Assembly: GCF_004379335.1 (NCBI RefSeq)
Contig: NZ_CP038013.1
Location: 806,001-870,000, forward strand
DNA length: 64,000 bases
Direction of reading: 5' to 3'
Origin: Spiroplasma gladiatoris
GTDB taxonomy: Bacteria; Bacillota_I; Bacilli_A; Mycoplasmatales; Mycoplasmataceae
Positions 9,659-21,195 of this stretch are shown here, in pieces (position 1 is the stretch's first letter; each line of letters opens with the position of its first letter). Below the pieces are notes generated by a model. The model made no database searches. It saw nothing but the letters and a program-made list of their open reading frames with translations, and had not been told where the DNA came from. Made by a program: the position numbers and the translations under genes.

Positions 9659-12600
9659 TTAAAAATTAAATGAAAGTTGTTCATCATCTCTTAAACTTTT
9701 TGTGATTTTTAAGTTTTCAAACATTTTAATATGAGTTTGAGTAACTTGAGTTCTTTGTTTTAAATCATTAACACTAACAATTTGCTTGTTTTCTCTTGCT
9801 TTAACAATTGAATTTGCAACAGCTTCTCCTAACGAATCTAAAACATTAAATGGTGGATAAATTATTTTATTATTATTTTCATCTACTATAATTTTAAACT
9901 TCATTGCATCAGATATGTTGAAATCAATATTTTTAATTGTTATATTTCTTTCAAACATTTCAATAATAACTTCATAAATTGATATCATCGCTGTTTCTTT
10001 TGCGCTTAATTTTTCTTTATCATTAATCTTTTGTTTTAAATTTTCTAATCTTTTTTTAACAGCATCTTTTCCATTTACTACACTTTCAATGTCAAAAAAA
10101 TCAGCTCTAGTTGTAAATCAAGTAGCATAATATTCTTCGGGATAATAAAGTTTGAATCACGCCACCCTATAAGCCATTAGAACATATGCAGTTGCATGAG
10201 CTTTCGGGAACATGTATTTAATTTTTAAACAACTATTAATGTATCATTCTGGAACATTATTTTGTTTCATCAAATCAATTCATTCAGTTTTTAAACCGTT
10301 ACCTTTTCTAACACTTTCCATAATAGCAAAACTAGTTGAAGCATCAAGATTTTTATTCATTAAATAAACCATAATATCATCTCTACAACCAATTACAGTA
10401 GAAATATTTGCAACTCCTTCTTTAATAAGGTTTTGAGCATTTCCAACATAAACATCAGTTCCATGACTTAATCCTGAAATTTGTACTAAATCTGCAAAGG
10501 TTTTTGGTTGAGTTTCTTTTAACATATTTTTAACAAATGCAGTACCAAACTCAGGCAAACCAATTGCTCCTGTAGTTTCACCATTTAAATCTTTTGGATT
10601 TAGACCTAATGATTCTAGATTTGAAAATAAAGAATATACTTTTTTATCATCAGTTGGGATTGTAATAGGATCAACACCTGTCAAATCTTGAAGCATTCTT
10701 AAAGCAGTTGGATCAACGTGTCCTAAAATATCCATTTTTAAAAGATTGTCATGAATTGAGTGAAAATCAAAATGTGTAGTTAATCAATCACTGTTATTAT
10801 CATCTGCTGGAAAGTTTACTGGGGTAAAATCTTCAATTTCATACTCTTTTGGTAAAATTATAATTCCACCAGGATGTTGTCCTGTTGTTCTTTTCACACC
10901 TGTTGATAACTCAGCTAATCTTTCGATTTCTGCTTTAGGAACATTATTCATATTTTTCTTTTCAAAATATCCAAGAGTATAACCAAAAGCGGTTTTTGCA
11001 GCAACTGTAGAAATAGTTCCTGCTCTAAATACATTATTTTCTCCAAAAATTTCTTTTGTAAAGTTATGGGCAACTGGTTGATAATCACCTGAGAAATTTA
11101 AATCAACATCAGGTACCTTATCTCCATCAAAACCTAAAAAAGTTTCAAAAGGAATATCATGACCATCTCCAATTAATTTTTCATTACAATTTGGACAAAA
11201 TTTTTCTGGTAAATCATATCCGCATTTATATTCTAGAGGTGTATTAAAATCAGAATATTGACAATTTTTACAACGATAATGCGGTTTTAAAGGATTTACT
11301 TCTGTTATTTTTGCAACTGTTGCTACAAATGAAGAACCAACCGAACCACGACTACCAACTAAATAACCATCTTCATGTGATTTTTTTACTAATAAATGAC
11401 TAATTCAATATACAACCGCAAAACCATGCTTAATAATCGAATGTAATTCTTTTTCTAAACGTTTTTCAACAATTTCTGGTAGATTTTGACCATACATTTT
11501 CTTAGCATTTTTATAACATTCTTCTTTAAGCATTACATCAGCATTTTCAATTTTTGGTGGATAAGAACCTGACTTAATCGGTTGCAAGTCAAGTTCGCAT
11601 TGATTTGCAATCAAGTTAGGATTTGTAACAACAATTTCATAAATTAATTCACTATCTTCAAGTCATTTAAACTCTTCTAGCATTTCATTTGTTGTTCTTA
11701 AGTGTTGATCTGGGTTATTTTTTACTCTTTGCTTAAAGTCGTATAATGGATGATATTTTCCACCAAGACCTTTTGTATTTATATAAATATCTCTAATAAT
11801 TTTAGTTTCAGGATTAACATAATGAGAATCACTTGTAGCGACTATTATTTTATTTTCTTCTTTTGCTATTTTTATTATTTTTTTTAAAATTGTTTTTAAT
11901 TGATCGTAATTCAAATCACCAGTTTGGATTAACTTTGTATAAACACTAAGTGGTTGAATTTCAATATAGTCTAATTCTTTAATTGAGTTTCTTAACATTT
12001 TAAATGTTCCAGTTCTTGCATTTTCAAAGACTTGACCATTTACACATCCACTTCCAATCAATATATTATTATTATCTTTAAATTTTAAAAGTTCTGATTT
12101 AAATATTTTTGGACTATTTAAAAAACTTTTTGTGTGTGATAAAGAAATAATTTTATATAAATCTTTAATTCCGGCTTGGTTTTTTGCTAAAACATTAATG
12201 TGATAACCTCGAGATCTATATGAATTTTCATTTTTGTATTTATCATTTTTAAATTTATTTCAATCAGAATCTAAATCGATTGTATGATATTTTTTAGCAC
12301 CACTTCACATATGCTCAAAAACATTTGTTAAGACTTCTGCATCATAATCAGCACGGTGAGCTATTTTTTCGTCATATAAAATACCATATTCTTTTGCTAC
12401 ACTTCCAAGTCTGTGATTTTTAAGTTGAGGATTAACCAGTCTTGCTAATGTTAAAGTATCAATTACAGTATTTGTTAATTCACCATAACCAAATTTATTT
12501 GCACATACTTGTAAAAAATTAAAGTCAAAGTTTGCATTATGAGCAATTAAAATTCCATCTTGAATTATTTCCATAATGTTTTTAAATTCAATTTCAATTG

Positions 12601-14092
12601 AGTTTTTATCTTCAAGCATTTCATTTGTAATATTTGTAAGCTCTGTTGTAAAACTACTTACTGGTTTTTTTGGTTTAATTAAAATATCGTATTTCTTCGA
12701 GGTACCTTTTGCATAATCATATACATTTGCACCAAATTCTATAATTTCATCAAATTCAGGAGATAATCCTGTTGTTTCTAAGTCAAAAACAACGAACTTA
12801 GATTCTCTTAATTTTTGATTTTTTGGATTTTTAACCACTCAATAATCATCTTCAATAACAACTATTTCACTACCATATATTAATTTAAGTTTTTCATCTT
12901 GATTTAAATTTCTATTTATTTTAGTGATTTCATAAAAAGCATCAGGAAAAGATTGAACATTTAAGTGATCTGTAATTGCAATCGCTTTTCAATTTCATTC
13001 TTTAGCAGTTTTAATATAGTCACTTACATGACTTACTCCATCCATTACACTCATTTTTGTATGAGTATGTAGTTCTACTCTTTTATTTTTTGCATCATCA
13101 ATTCTTGAAGTTTTTTTTGATTTAATTTTTTGAAAACTGTCTATGTAAAAAATAAGTTCGTGATCATAAGTTGAATATGTGTAATTACCATTAACACTTA
13201 TTCAATCACCTTTGCGAATTATTTCATTTTCCATCCCAACTAAAATATTTTTATTTTCTTCTGTTATTTCATCAAATAAGGTTGGATTATTGTTTTTACA
13301 AAAATAAGTACAAGTGATTGAACTCGTACCATCACTAACTATTAAAGTATAAATATTTCGATTAGCTCTACTTACTCTAAAATTTTTAGAAATAACTTCT
13401 CCGTGAACTGTAACATTTTTTGCGTTTTCTTCTAAATCTACTATTCTTTCATATGATGGTGTTTCATGAATACTTTTTTTAGATCTAAATTTATTTTTAA
13501 ATGTATTTTGTGAAACTTCTTTTTTTGGTTCAATGTCATACACAACTTTACTTGCTTGTTCATAGACTTTTTTAACTTCTTCAATAGTATTTATGTTTAA
13601 ATCATTGATTGCTTCAACTTCAAGATCAATATTTTTAAAACCATATTTTATTAATTTATTTTTATAATATTCTTTATGTTCAATTAATAAATCTCTTTGT
13701 GTTTGATTTTCTGCTAAAAATTTTACTAACTTATACTCTTTAAAATATTTTACAGTTGCAGCACAAACCGTTTTAATAGCTCCAGTTTTTACTTTTGCTT
13801 TTGAGTCTTTTATATATTCAATATAATTTCAAATTAAATCTTGGTTATAATTTTGGTTTTCAACAACTAATGATAATTTACATGGAATTTGATTATTTGC
13901 TAATAAATTATCTTCTAAGTATTTCAAAATATTTATTGGTAAAAAGTCTTTTAATTTAATACAAATTTTTATTTTTTCAGAAGTTTTAGAAAACTCAGCA
14001 TCAATGATTTTTGCACCTTCAAAATAAATCATTTCAGTTTCATCAAAAAAAATGTTTAGATTTTCTAAAAAATTCTTTAAATCATTATGCAT
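9659..14092 (-). CDS. polC: DNA polymerase III PolC
   Basis: The replicative polymerase of low-GC Gram-positives, 1477 aa. Domains in order: N-terminal region, OB-fold (about 200-265), first half of the PHP domain ([13 protein letters not shown] near 337, TDH later), proofreading exonuclease inserted in PHP ([11 protein letters not shown] near 425), zinc-binding fingers (Cys pairs near 940-975), palm with [10 protein letters not shown] near 995, and a C-terminal duplex-binding part. Many TGA Trp codons are read through. The ATG at 14092 follows AGAGGTGAT, 13 bases after rseP. Length and order are normal for PolC. Confidence 0.97.
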
Positions 14093-14105
14093 TTAATCAC
14101 CTCTG

Positions 14106-15347
14106 CTATCGTAAAAAATCAAGCAATGTAACAACTATAAATAGTCCTAACATCAAAATTGCTCCTATTGAGTAAATTCATATTTTATATTTTTTAGAAA
14201 GATCTTTTCTTATTATCATTTCTATTAAAATTTCTACTGTTTTATATCCATCTAATGGAGGAATAATTAAAAAGTTTAAAACAAATAAGTTAGCACTTAG
14301 CATAGCGACATAAGAAAAAAATGTTCTTGCATCACCAAGCATTGTTGCTGTTTGGGTTGCTATTCCAACTGGTCCTGTTAAATTTTTAAATCCTTTTGTA
14401 AAAATTGATCCAAAGCTTTTTAAAATATTTAATGATTGATCAAAAGTTTCTTTTCATCCTGCTCCATAAGCTTCTATTCTTGAAGAATAAAATCTGGTTG
14501 GAGCCATTATGCCGACTGCTAATTGTTTATTACTATATAAATCACTTGTAGAATATTCTGTTGTTTTTATTTGTTTATAGTCATCTAAAACTTTGCCATC
14601 ATATTTATTAACTTTTTTATATGAAAACATTATTTTTAAATCTTCTTTATTTTCAATATCTTTATTAGATTTTAAATCATTCAAGTTGTTTATAAAATTA
14701 TAAACAATCTTAGTGTAAGTTGGCGCTTGTAAAGAGTCAGAATCTTGTATTTTTTCGCTATTCAATTCTGGATTACTATTATCGATATTATTAAACAATA
14801 CTTCTTCATTATTGATTAATTTTCAACCTCAAATAACATAAGTTTGATCAATAACAACTTCAGGATTAGTTTTTTGTTCATTTTTTAAAATTAATTTTTC
14901 TGCAACTGCATCTTTTTGAAATTTTTGTCCAAAAAAATCCATATCATTAGTTTTAGACTGAGTTGCTGCAAAAATTGTTGTGAATATAAACAAAGCAATA
15001 AACAAATTCATTAAAGGACCAAAAATTAAAAAGAAGAATTTCTTTCATCTTGCAATGTATTCCATTTGTCTTTCTTTTGGCACAACTTCATCTTCACGAT
15101 CACTTGGGGGTTCAACTTTATCAGAAGCAATTGAACAATATCCACCAAGAGGAAACGCTCTAATTGTAACTCAAGTTTCTTTTCCTTTAAATGTAAATAA
15201 TTTAGGTCCAAACCCAATTGCAAATTCATACACAAATGCTCCTGACAATTTAGCAACAATACAATGACCAAGTTCATGCAAAGTAATTAGTATTAAGACA
15301 ACAACTATACCAATTAAAAAGCCCAGTAAAAACATTCCTGTTGACAT
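14106..15347 (-). CDS. rseP: Site-2 (intramembrane) zinc metalloprotease, RseP family
   Basis: 413 aa. The zinc motif HELGH (24-28) lies in the first membrane segment, and NFLIIPPLDG, the LDG motif of the third, is near the C-terminus. In between is a large PDZ-like extracytoplasmic region rich in charged residues (about 120-290). Members cleave membrane-anchored regulators or signal peptides inside the bilayer. Its ATG shares one base with the dxr stop (TAATG), so translation is coupled. In mollicutes the substrate is unknown, since I see no anti-sigma partner. Confidence 0.92.
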
Positions 15348-16480
15348 TATTTTTCTCCTTCAATTAAATCTATTGTTAATTTTCTAATTTTTAAATCATA
15401 ACTAACTATTTCATTATAATTATTGTAATTTATTTTTTCTAAACTATTAAATATTTTATTAACTATTTGTGTTATTTGATAAAAACTAATTTTTTTATTT
15501 AAAAAAGCTTCAACACATACTTCGTTAGCTGCATTTAAACCAATTGCTTTAGAATTAAATCCTTCAATACATTCATAAGCCATTTTAATTGGTATAAAAC
15601 GGTTTGAATCAATTTTTTGTAGTTCTAAATTGATTAAAGTACTAAAATCTAAATTTTTTTGATTTTTAAATGGCATTCTATTTGGATAAAATAAAAAATA
15701 ATTAATAACTTGTTTCATATCCGGAACTGAAATTTGTGCTTTTATTGATCCATCATTAAATTCGACCATAGAATGAATCAAAGAAGCTGGATGAATCAAA
15801 ACTTCAATATTTTTGTTTGCAAATAAATAAAAAGCTTCTAGAATTTCAAATGCTTTATTGAGCATTGTGGCACTATCAATTGTTATTTTTGAACCCATAT
15901 TTCAGTTTGGGTGATTTAAAGCGTCTTGTAATGTTACTTTTTTAGTATCATCTAATGTTAAATTCCTAAAAGGACCTCCAGATGCTGTTAAATATATTTT
16001 ACTTACACAATTATTTTTTTCTAAACATTGAAAAATAGCACAATGTTCAGAATCTAATGGATATACTTTTGCTTGTCTTTTTTTAGATAATAAATTATTA
16101 ATAAGTTCTCCTGCAACAACAAAACTTTCTTTATTAGCATTTAATAATATTTTTTCTTTTTCAATAGAGTTTAAAGTAATTTTTAATCCAAAAAAACCAG
16201 ATAAAGCATTAACTACAATATCACATTCATCTAAAATCAATAATTCAATGTCACTAGTTATAAACTTAATATGCTGATATTTATTTTCAAAATCAATTAA
16301 GCGATTTGTAGAATAAACAACTTTTATTGATTTAAAGTTGATTAAAATATCATTTAATTTGCTCACATTTTTACCAATAGAAATGGCTTGAAGATTAAAC
16401 TTATCTTGATGTTCTTTTAAAATTTCTAAGGTTTGTTGACCAATGTTTCCAGAAGCTCCAAATAAAACTATATTTTTCAT
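15347..16480 (-). CDS. dxr: 1-deoxy-D-xylulose 5-phosphate reductoisomerase
   Basis: Second step of the non-mevalonate isoprenoid pathway, converting DXP to MEP with NADPH. 377 aa. The NADPH-binding start FGASGNIGQQT (8-18), the DSEHCAIFQCLE active-site block, and the [20 protein letters not shown] block with its TGA-coded Trp are all present. Its position between cdsA and rseP is the classical Firmicutes order. Possession of Dxr implies the cell makes its own isoprenyl chains, which UppS next door then extends. Confidence 0.96.
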
Positions 16481-16483
16481 AAA

Positions 16484-17536
16484 TTATCCTATTGAAATAA
16501 CTATAAAGAATAATACAAATAATGAAATTATTATTGAGTCTAGACGATCTAAAACTCCACCATGTCCTGGAATCAAGTTTGAATAATCTTTAATGTTAAC
16601 AACTCGTTTTACTCATGAAAAAGCTAAATCTCCAAATAAACCAATAATTGGAAATATTGCAGCCAATAAAACATATATTAAAAATTCAATAATTGGTTTA
16701 TTAAGTGATTCGATTCCTACATTCAATGGCTTAAAACTATTTAAAGAAGGAATGAAATAAAAGATTGCAACATAACCAATTCCAAATAAAAATGCAATTG
16801 TAAGTCCAAAACCAGCTCCTTCTCAAGATTTTTTTGGACTAATTTTTGGAGCTAATTTTGTTTTCCCTCAAGACATTCCTCCAATATATGCAAATGAATC
16901 ACCAAGAATTATCATTACTCAAATTCATAAAATTGTATTAAATGAAAACATTGGTGTTTTTGAATCTAATAAATCCAAACTAACAATAGAATAAGTTTTC
17001 ATTGCAATGATGATAATAAAATTAAATAATAGATTAATTAATGTATTTTTTATAGCAATATTTTTATACTCAATAGCTCCTAAAATAACATAAATTAGTG
17101 TAGATAATGATAAAAATAAAGCAAAATGTCAAGGTTGTAATCAACTATATAAATTCATTTCTAAATAAAATGAAAAGTTATATAACTTTGTTGTAATTGG
17201 AAAAATGTACAAAACTAAAGCAAGAGATATTAAAATTACTTGATAGTATCACTTTTTAAATCCTGTTGCTTTATTAATTTCATATGAACCAAAAGCACAA
17301 ATGATCATTGTAAATATAATTGAAAGATAGCTTCATATTATAAAATTAGACACTTCATTCAAATAAGTGTATAAAGCACCAGAAGTAATATAAAGAGCAA
17401 GTATTAATAATAATACTACTGAAGAAATTAATCTAGTTCTGAATGTTGCTTTTCCTTCTTGAGTTTTAAAGTGATTTACCCTTTTTTTTGAGTTATTCTC
17501 ATTTGTATTATTTTGATCAATACTTTTGTTTTGCAT
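16484..17536 (-). CDS. cdsA: Phosphatidate cytidylyltransferase
   Basis: Makes CDP-diacylglycerol from phosphatidate and CTP, the branch point for phosphatidylglycerol and cardiolipin. 350 aa, with a polar Asn/Lys-rich N-terminal tail of about 30 residues and then about eight hydrophobic segments. The family signature at the C-terminal end is complete: [25 protein letters not shown]. The ATG at 17536 lies two bases after the uppS stop, with AAGGAG inside the end of uppS. Confidence 0.96.
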
Positions 17537-17538
17537 AA

Positions 17539-18246
17539 TTACTCCTTAATTTGTCCAAATCTACGGTTTCTATTATTATATTCTTTAATTGCACTTTCAA
17601 AATGATTATTATTAAAATCAGGTCAAAAAGTTTTTGTAAAATAAAATTCTGCATAGGCACATTGTAGTAGTAAAAAATTACTAATTCTTTGTTCTCCCCC
17701 GGTTCTAATTAAAAGATCTACAGGAGGTTGATTTGCTGTGTAAAGATTATTATAAATATCTTTAAATTCTAAACTATTAATTACTTTTTTATTAACTACA
17801 TAATCATTTAAAACATTTTTAACACTATTAACTAATTCTTCTGAACTTCCATAATCAAAAGCAATATTTAAAATAATATCACTTTGATTTTTTGTTTCAT
17901 TTTCGAAATTTTCGATTACTTGTTTACATTCAATTGGAACTTTATTTCTTCTACCAATTCAACATAGTTTTATTCCATTGTCTTGATATTTTTTTAAATT
18001 TTTTTTAGAAAATTCATTTTTTGGAAAGTTCATTAAGTATTTAACTTCTTGTTCTGGGCGATTTCAGTTTTCTGTAGAAAAACAAAAAAGAGTTATATGT
18101 TTGATATTATTTTGTTTTGCATACAAAACAGTATCAAAGATTTTTTTCATCCCTTCTTTGTGCCCATAAGTTCTTGATTTATTTTGAGCTTGTGCTCATC
18201 TTCCATTTCCATCAAGAATTATAGCAACATGGTTTAAAGGTTTCAA
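17539..18246 (-). CDS. uppS: Isoprenyl (undecaprenyl-type) diphosphate synthase
   Basis: A cis-prenyltransferase that condenses isopentenyl diphosphate onto farnesyl diphosphate. 235 aa. Seen: HVAIILDGNGRWAQ with the catalytic Asp, the FSTENWNRP block, and the C-terminal LLIRTGGEQRISNFLLLQ block with the diphosphate-binding Arg residues. The start is TTG at 18246 with GGAG seven bases upstream; the nearby ATG is in another frame and stops after four codons. It leads the uppS-cdsA-dxr-rseP-polC-rimP string. Confidence 0.95.
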
Positions 18247-18265
18247 AACATAACTCCTTTTCTAT

Positions 18266-19336
18266 TTATTTAGTTTTAACAATTTGTAATTCTCTAAATG
18301 GTGTTGTTAAAAATTCATAACCATTATCTGTAACAAGAATATCATCTTCTATTCTTACTCCTCCAACTCCTGGTATATAAATTCCTGGTTCAACTGTTAC
18401 ACACATTCCACTAACTAAGGGTGTACTATCTGCTCCTGAATTGTAAGGTGCTTCATGAATTTCAATTCCTAATCCATGACCTGTTCCATGAGTAAAGTAT
18501 TGAGCATAACCTTTATTTTCGATGTAATCATAACAAATTTTATGAATTTCTTTACCTAAAACTCCAGGTTTAATTGCTTCAATTCCAGCTTGTTGTGCAT
18601 TATAAACAATTTCATAAATTTCTTTTAATTTTTGATTATTATCATTTCCTAGTGCAAAAGTTCTAGTTTGATCTGAAGCATAACCATTGTAATAACAACC
18701 CATATCAAGAGTTATAAAGTCTCCTTCTTTTAAAATTCTTTCTCCTGGAACCGCATGTGGTTTACTTCCATTTTCTCCACTTGCAACAATTGTATCAAAG
18801 CTTAATTTTTGAGCTCCATGTTTTAAAAAGTTATCAGAAACAAATCTTGCTAATTCAGTTTCACTCATTCCTGGTTTTACAAAATCTAAAACATCTTTAA
18901 AAACTTGATGAGTAATATCACAAGCTTTTTTGATTTGAGTAACTTCTCATTCATCTTTAATCATTCTTACTTTTTCAAAATCATAAACTTCAATATTTGC
19001 TTCAATTCTTTTTTCAAACATTTGTGCTTCTTTTACAAATACTCAATCAGATTCGATCAATACTTTTTTGATATTTTCTTGTTTAATGACTCTATTGATT
19101 GATTCAAAAACATTTTTAAATGTATCTAATTCATCAACATTTATTAGCATTTCACTTTCTCTGGCAGCTGTTATATATCTTCCATCTAAAAATAAGTAAG
19201 TTTTTGCTTTAGTATGAATTAAATAACCAAGACTTGAAGGAAATCTTGAATATCAATAACGGTTTTGTGGAGAATATAGTAATATGGCATCACTATTTGT
19301 TTCTTCTAAAATTTTATTTAATAATTCTTTTTTCAT
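18266..19336 (-). CDS. pepP: Xaa-Pro aminopeptidase (M24B)
   Basis: Releases N-terminal residues from peptides with Pro in second position, the last step of using imported oligopeptides. 356 aa: an N-terminal creatinase-like domain (1-125) and a pita-bread catalytic domain. Metal ligands are visible in order: Asp in TLDMG, Asp in YASDQTR, His in GTGHGLGIEIHE, Glu in TVEPGIY, and Glu in RIEDD. The ATG at 19336 follows AGAGGT. Its job fits the Opp transporter at the other end of the window. Confidence 0.93.
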
Positions 19337-19362
19337 ATCAATTTACCTCTCTTTAAAATAAA

Positions 19363-19392
19363 AATAAGAATGTGTAATCACATCCTTATTTT
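19363..19392 (-). terminator. Terminator at the end of rpmG
   Basis: A 12-bp stem with one G-T pair (AATAAGGATGTG with CACATTCTTATT on the minus strand) and a 4-base loop is followed by a T-rich run. It overlaps the rpmG stop codon and lies 27 bases before the pepP start, so rpmG is a separate short transcript. Confidence 0.75.
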
Positions 19393-19529
19393 TTTTGCTT
19401 ATGTACTTGATGTGCATTACATTTGAAACAATGTTTTTTTACTTCGATTTTATCTTTTCTTTTATCGTTTTTTGCAATGTAATTTTCTTCTTTACATGTT
19501 GTGCAACGTAAAATAACTCCTTCACGCAT
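19386..19529 (-). CDS. rpmG: 50S ribosomal protein L33
   Basis: A 47-aa ribosomal protein. Two zinc-type pairs are present, CTTC (9-12) and CFKC (34-37), so this is the C+ form that needs zinc. The rest is basic (NDKRKDK, HKQKK tail). The ATG at 19529 follows AAAGGAGGAC. A terminator follows immediately. It stands alone between pepP and a divergent lipoprotein gene. Confidence 0.93.
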   Translation of the reverse strand: MREGVILRCTTCKEENYIAKNDKRKDKIEVKKHCFKCNAHQVHKQKK

Positions 19530-19681
19530 ATTAATGTCCTCCTTTAATTTAATAGAAATTCATAGTGTTAAGCAAAATAATAATATCAAAATTTAAGGTG
19601 TTATTGTAAGTTTTTTTTAAAATCATAAAAAAAATTAATAATTGTGTGTAAAATAATATTAGTGATTTTAGGAGTGATTAA

Positions 19682-20497
19682 ATGAAGAAATTATTAAGTG
19701 TATTGAGTGCAACAGCGCTTGTTGGTACATCTTCAATTTCTGTAGTGTCATGTAATATGAAAAATTGAAATCAATTTAGTGATTGAATTAAAAATGAAGA
19801 TTCTTTTGTTTTATATCTTGGTGCAAAAGATTGTGAATATTGCAATAAATTTGAAGATGATTTAGCTAATTTAAAAGACATAAAAGGTGAAGATTTTGTA
19901 GCTAATAAATTTGACTCATTAATTAAAGAATATAAAAATACTTTATCAATTGAAGGCGATAATATTAGTAAAGATGAAATCTCTGGTTATGGAGATGCTA
20001 TTAAATCTGACAAAATTGATTTTAGAGAATATGTAATTAATGAGAAAAAAGATAACTTTAATGAAAAATGAAGTAAAAAACTTTGAAAATGAGTTATTGA
20101 TCAAGGTATTGATATTTATTTAAAAGTAGCTTTCAAAGATTATCAAGAAGACTATGATTCATTTTATAAAAAGTTTAAAGCAATTGCAAAAGAAAAAGTA
20201 ACAAATTACTTTAATGGATCTGATATTAAAGCAACACCAATGTTTCTAGTTATTAGAAATGGCAAATTAGTTTCATGAGTAAATGGTTACAATTCAAATC
20301 CATCAGAAACTGCAGTAAGTGGTTTAAACAGTTGATATGAACAAATTAGAATTGATTTTTTAAATGCAACTGTAAGTAAATCAAATTACACAAAAATTAA
20401 TACTTCAAGTAAAACTGATGAAGAATCTGAAGAAAAATCATCAATGGTTTCATATGACAAAATTAATTTAAATAAATATAGTAATTATATAAAATAA
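19682..20497 (+). CDS. Thioredoxin-like lipoprotein
   Basis: 271 aa. A lipoprotein signal peptide ends in SVVSC, with the lipidated Cys at 24. The mature part starts close to a thioredoxin fold: FVLYLGAKDCEYC gives a CxxC pair at C51/C54, and ATPMFLVIRNGKLVSW downstream carries the cis-Pro found in thioredoxin relatives. About 110 charged residues are inserted between them. A C-terminal Ser/Glu-rich tail follows. It probably acts outside the membrane in thiol exchange; the partner is unknown. The ATG at 19682 follows GGAGTGATTAA. One of the few plus-strand genes, flanked by terminators. Confidence 0.85.
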
Positions 20498-20530
20498 AAA
20501 AGGTTTTATAAGTATAAAACTTTTTTTATT
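20494..20530 (+). terminator. Terminator of the thioredoxin-like lipoprotein gene
   Basis: The stop codon is followed by an AAGGTTTTAT/ATAAAACTTT stem with an AAGT loop, then a T run. It terminates plus-strand transcription before the convergent tRNA cluster. Confidence 0.8.
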
Positions 20531-20537
20531 TTATTTT

Positions 20538-20567
20538 AAAAAAAAAAAAAAAAACGTGTCTCCACGT
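20538..20567 (-). terminator. Terminator of the tRNA cluster
   Basis: On the minus strand an ACGTG/CACGT stem with a 4-base GAGA loop is followed by about 16 T. It lies 22 bases beyond the CCA end of tRNA-Leu. Confidence 0.8.
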
Positions 20568-20588
20568 CATTTAATCAAGTCCTAAATA

Positions 20589-20678
20589 TGGTCCCCAGGG
20601 CCGGACTTGAACCGGCACGGCCTTTAAAAGCCGCTGGATTTTAAGTCCAGTGCGTCTACCACTTCCGCCACCTGGGGA
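20589..20678 (-). tRNA. tRNA-Leu (anticodon UAA)
   Basis: A 90-base class II tRNA with a 7-bp acceptor stem (TCCCCAG/CTGGGGA), anticodon loop CTTAAAA between CTGGA and TCCAG, a long variable arm (GGCTTTTAAAGGCC) and an encoded CCA. It reads UUA/UUG, the dominant Leu codons in this genome. Last gene of the five-tRNA cluster. Confidence 0.97.
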
Positions 20679-20693
20679 TAAATATAAAAATAA

Positions 20694-20769
<76 letters not shown>

Positions 20770-20780
20770 GCTAATATAAA

Positions 20781-20855
20781 TGGCTGGGCTAGCAGGATTC
20801 GAACCGGCGCATGAAGGAGTCAAAGTCCTTTGCCTTACCGCTTGGCTATAGCCCA
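20781..20855 (-). tRNA. tRNA-Gln (anticodon UUG)
   Basis: 75 bases with encoded CCA. Acceptor stem TGGGCTA/TAGCCCA, anticodon loop CTTTGAC, T-loop TTCGAAT. The weak first base pair (U-A) is typical of tRNA-Gln. Confidence 0.97.
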
Positions 20856-20860
20856 ATAAA

Positions 20861-20944
20861 TGGTGGGGAGAGACGGATTCGAACCGCCGAACCGTTAGGA
20901 GATGGTTTACAGCCACCCGCGTTTAGCCACTTCGCTATCTCCCC
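20861..20944 (-). tRNA. tRNA-Tyr (anticodon GUA)
   Basis: 84-base class II tRNA with encoded CCA. Acceptor stem GGGGAGA/TCTCCCC, anticodon loop CTGTAAA and a long variable arm, as expected for bacterial tRNA-Tyr. Confidence 0.97.
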
Positions 20945-20954
20945 ATAAAATAAG

Positions 20955-21030
20955 TGGTGCTGACTAAAGGACTCGAACCTTCGACCTATTGATTACTAGT
21001 CAATTGCTCTACCAACTGAGCTAAGTCAGC
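20955..21030 (-). tRNA. tRNA-Thr (anticodon AGU)
   Basis: 76 bases with encoded CCA. Acceptor stem GCTGACT/AGTCAGC, anticodon loop CTAGTAA between ATTGA and TCAAT. An A-starting anticodon for Thr is unusual in bacteria but is known from mycoplasmas. First gene of the cluster, directly behind a strong promoter. Confidence 0.95.
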
Positions 21031-21062
21031 ATTCGTGTCCTTTCAATTTAAGAACCTTTTCA

Positions 21063-21092
21063 ATTATACAAAATTTATTGCTTAAAAGTCAA
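21063..21092 (-). promoter_or_regulatory. Promoter of the tRNA cluster
   Basis: Minus-strand TTGACT (21087-21092), an 18-base spacer and TATAAT (21063-21068), placed 33 bases before tRNA-Thr. Near-consensus, as expected for a stable-RNA operon. Confidence 0.8.
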
Positions 21093-21195
21093 GAAATTTT
21101 TAAATTTATTTTTTTATAATTTAAAGGACAAGATATATAATAACACTATATTTTAAAAAATACTTATTTTTTGAAAAAAATGAAGGAGTAGTTTT

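Noticed and set aside
9659-14092. polC as a string of broken fragments
   Set aside because: All breaks are TGA codons in one frame at family Trp positions; in code 4 the gene is intact.
14980-15267. Plus-strand ORF of 95 codons
   Set aside because: It lies wholly inside rseP on the opposite strand, has no ribosome site and no family resemblance.
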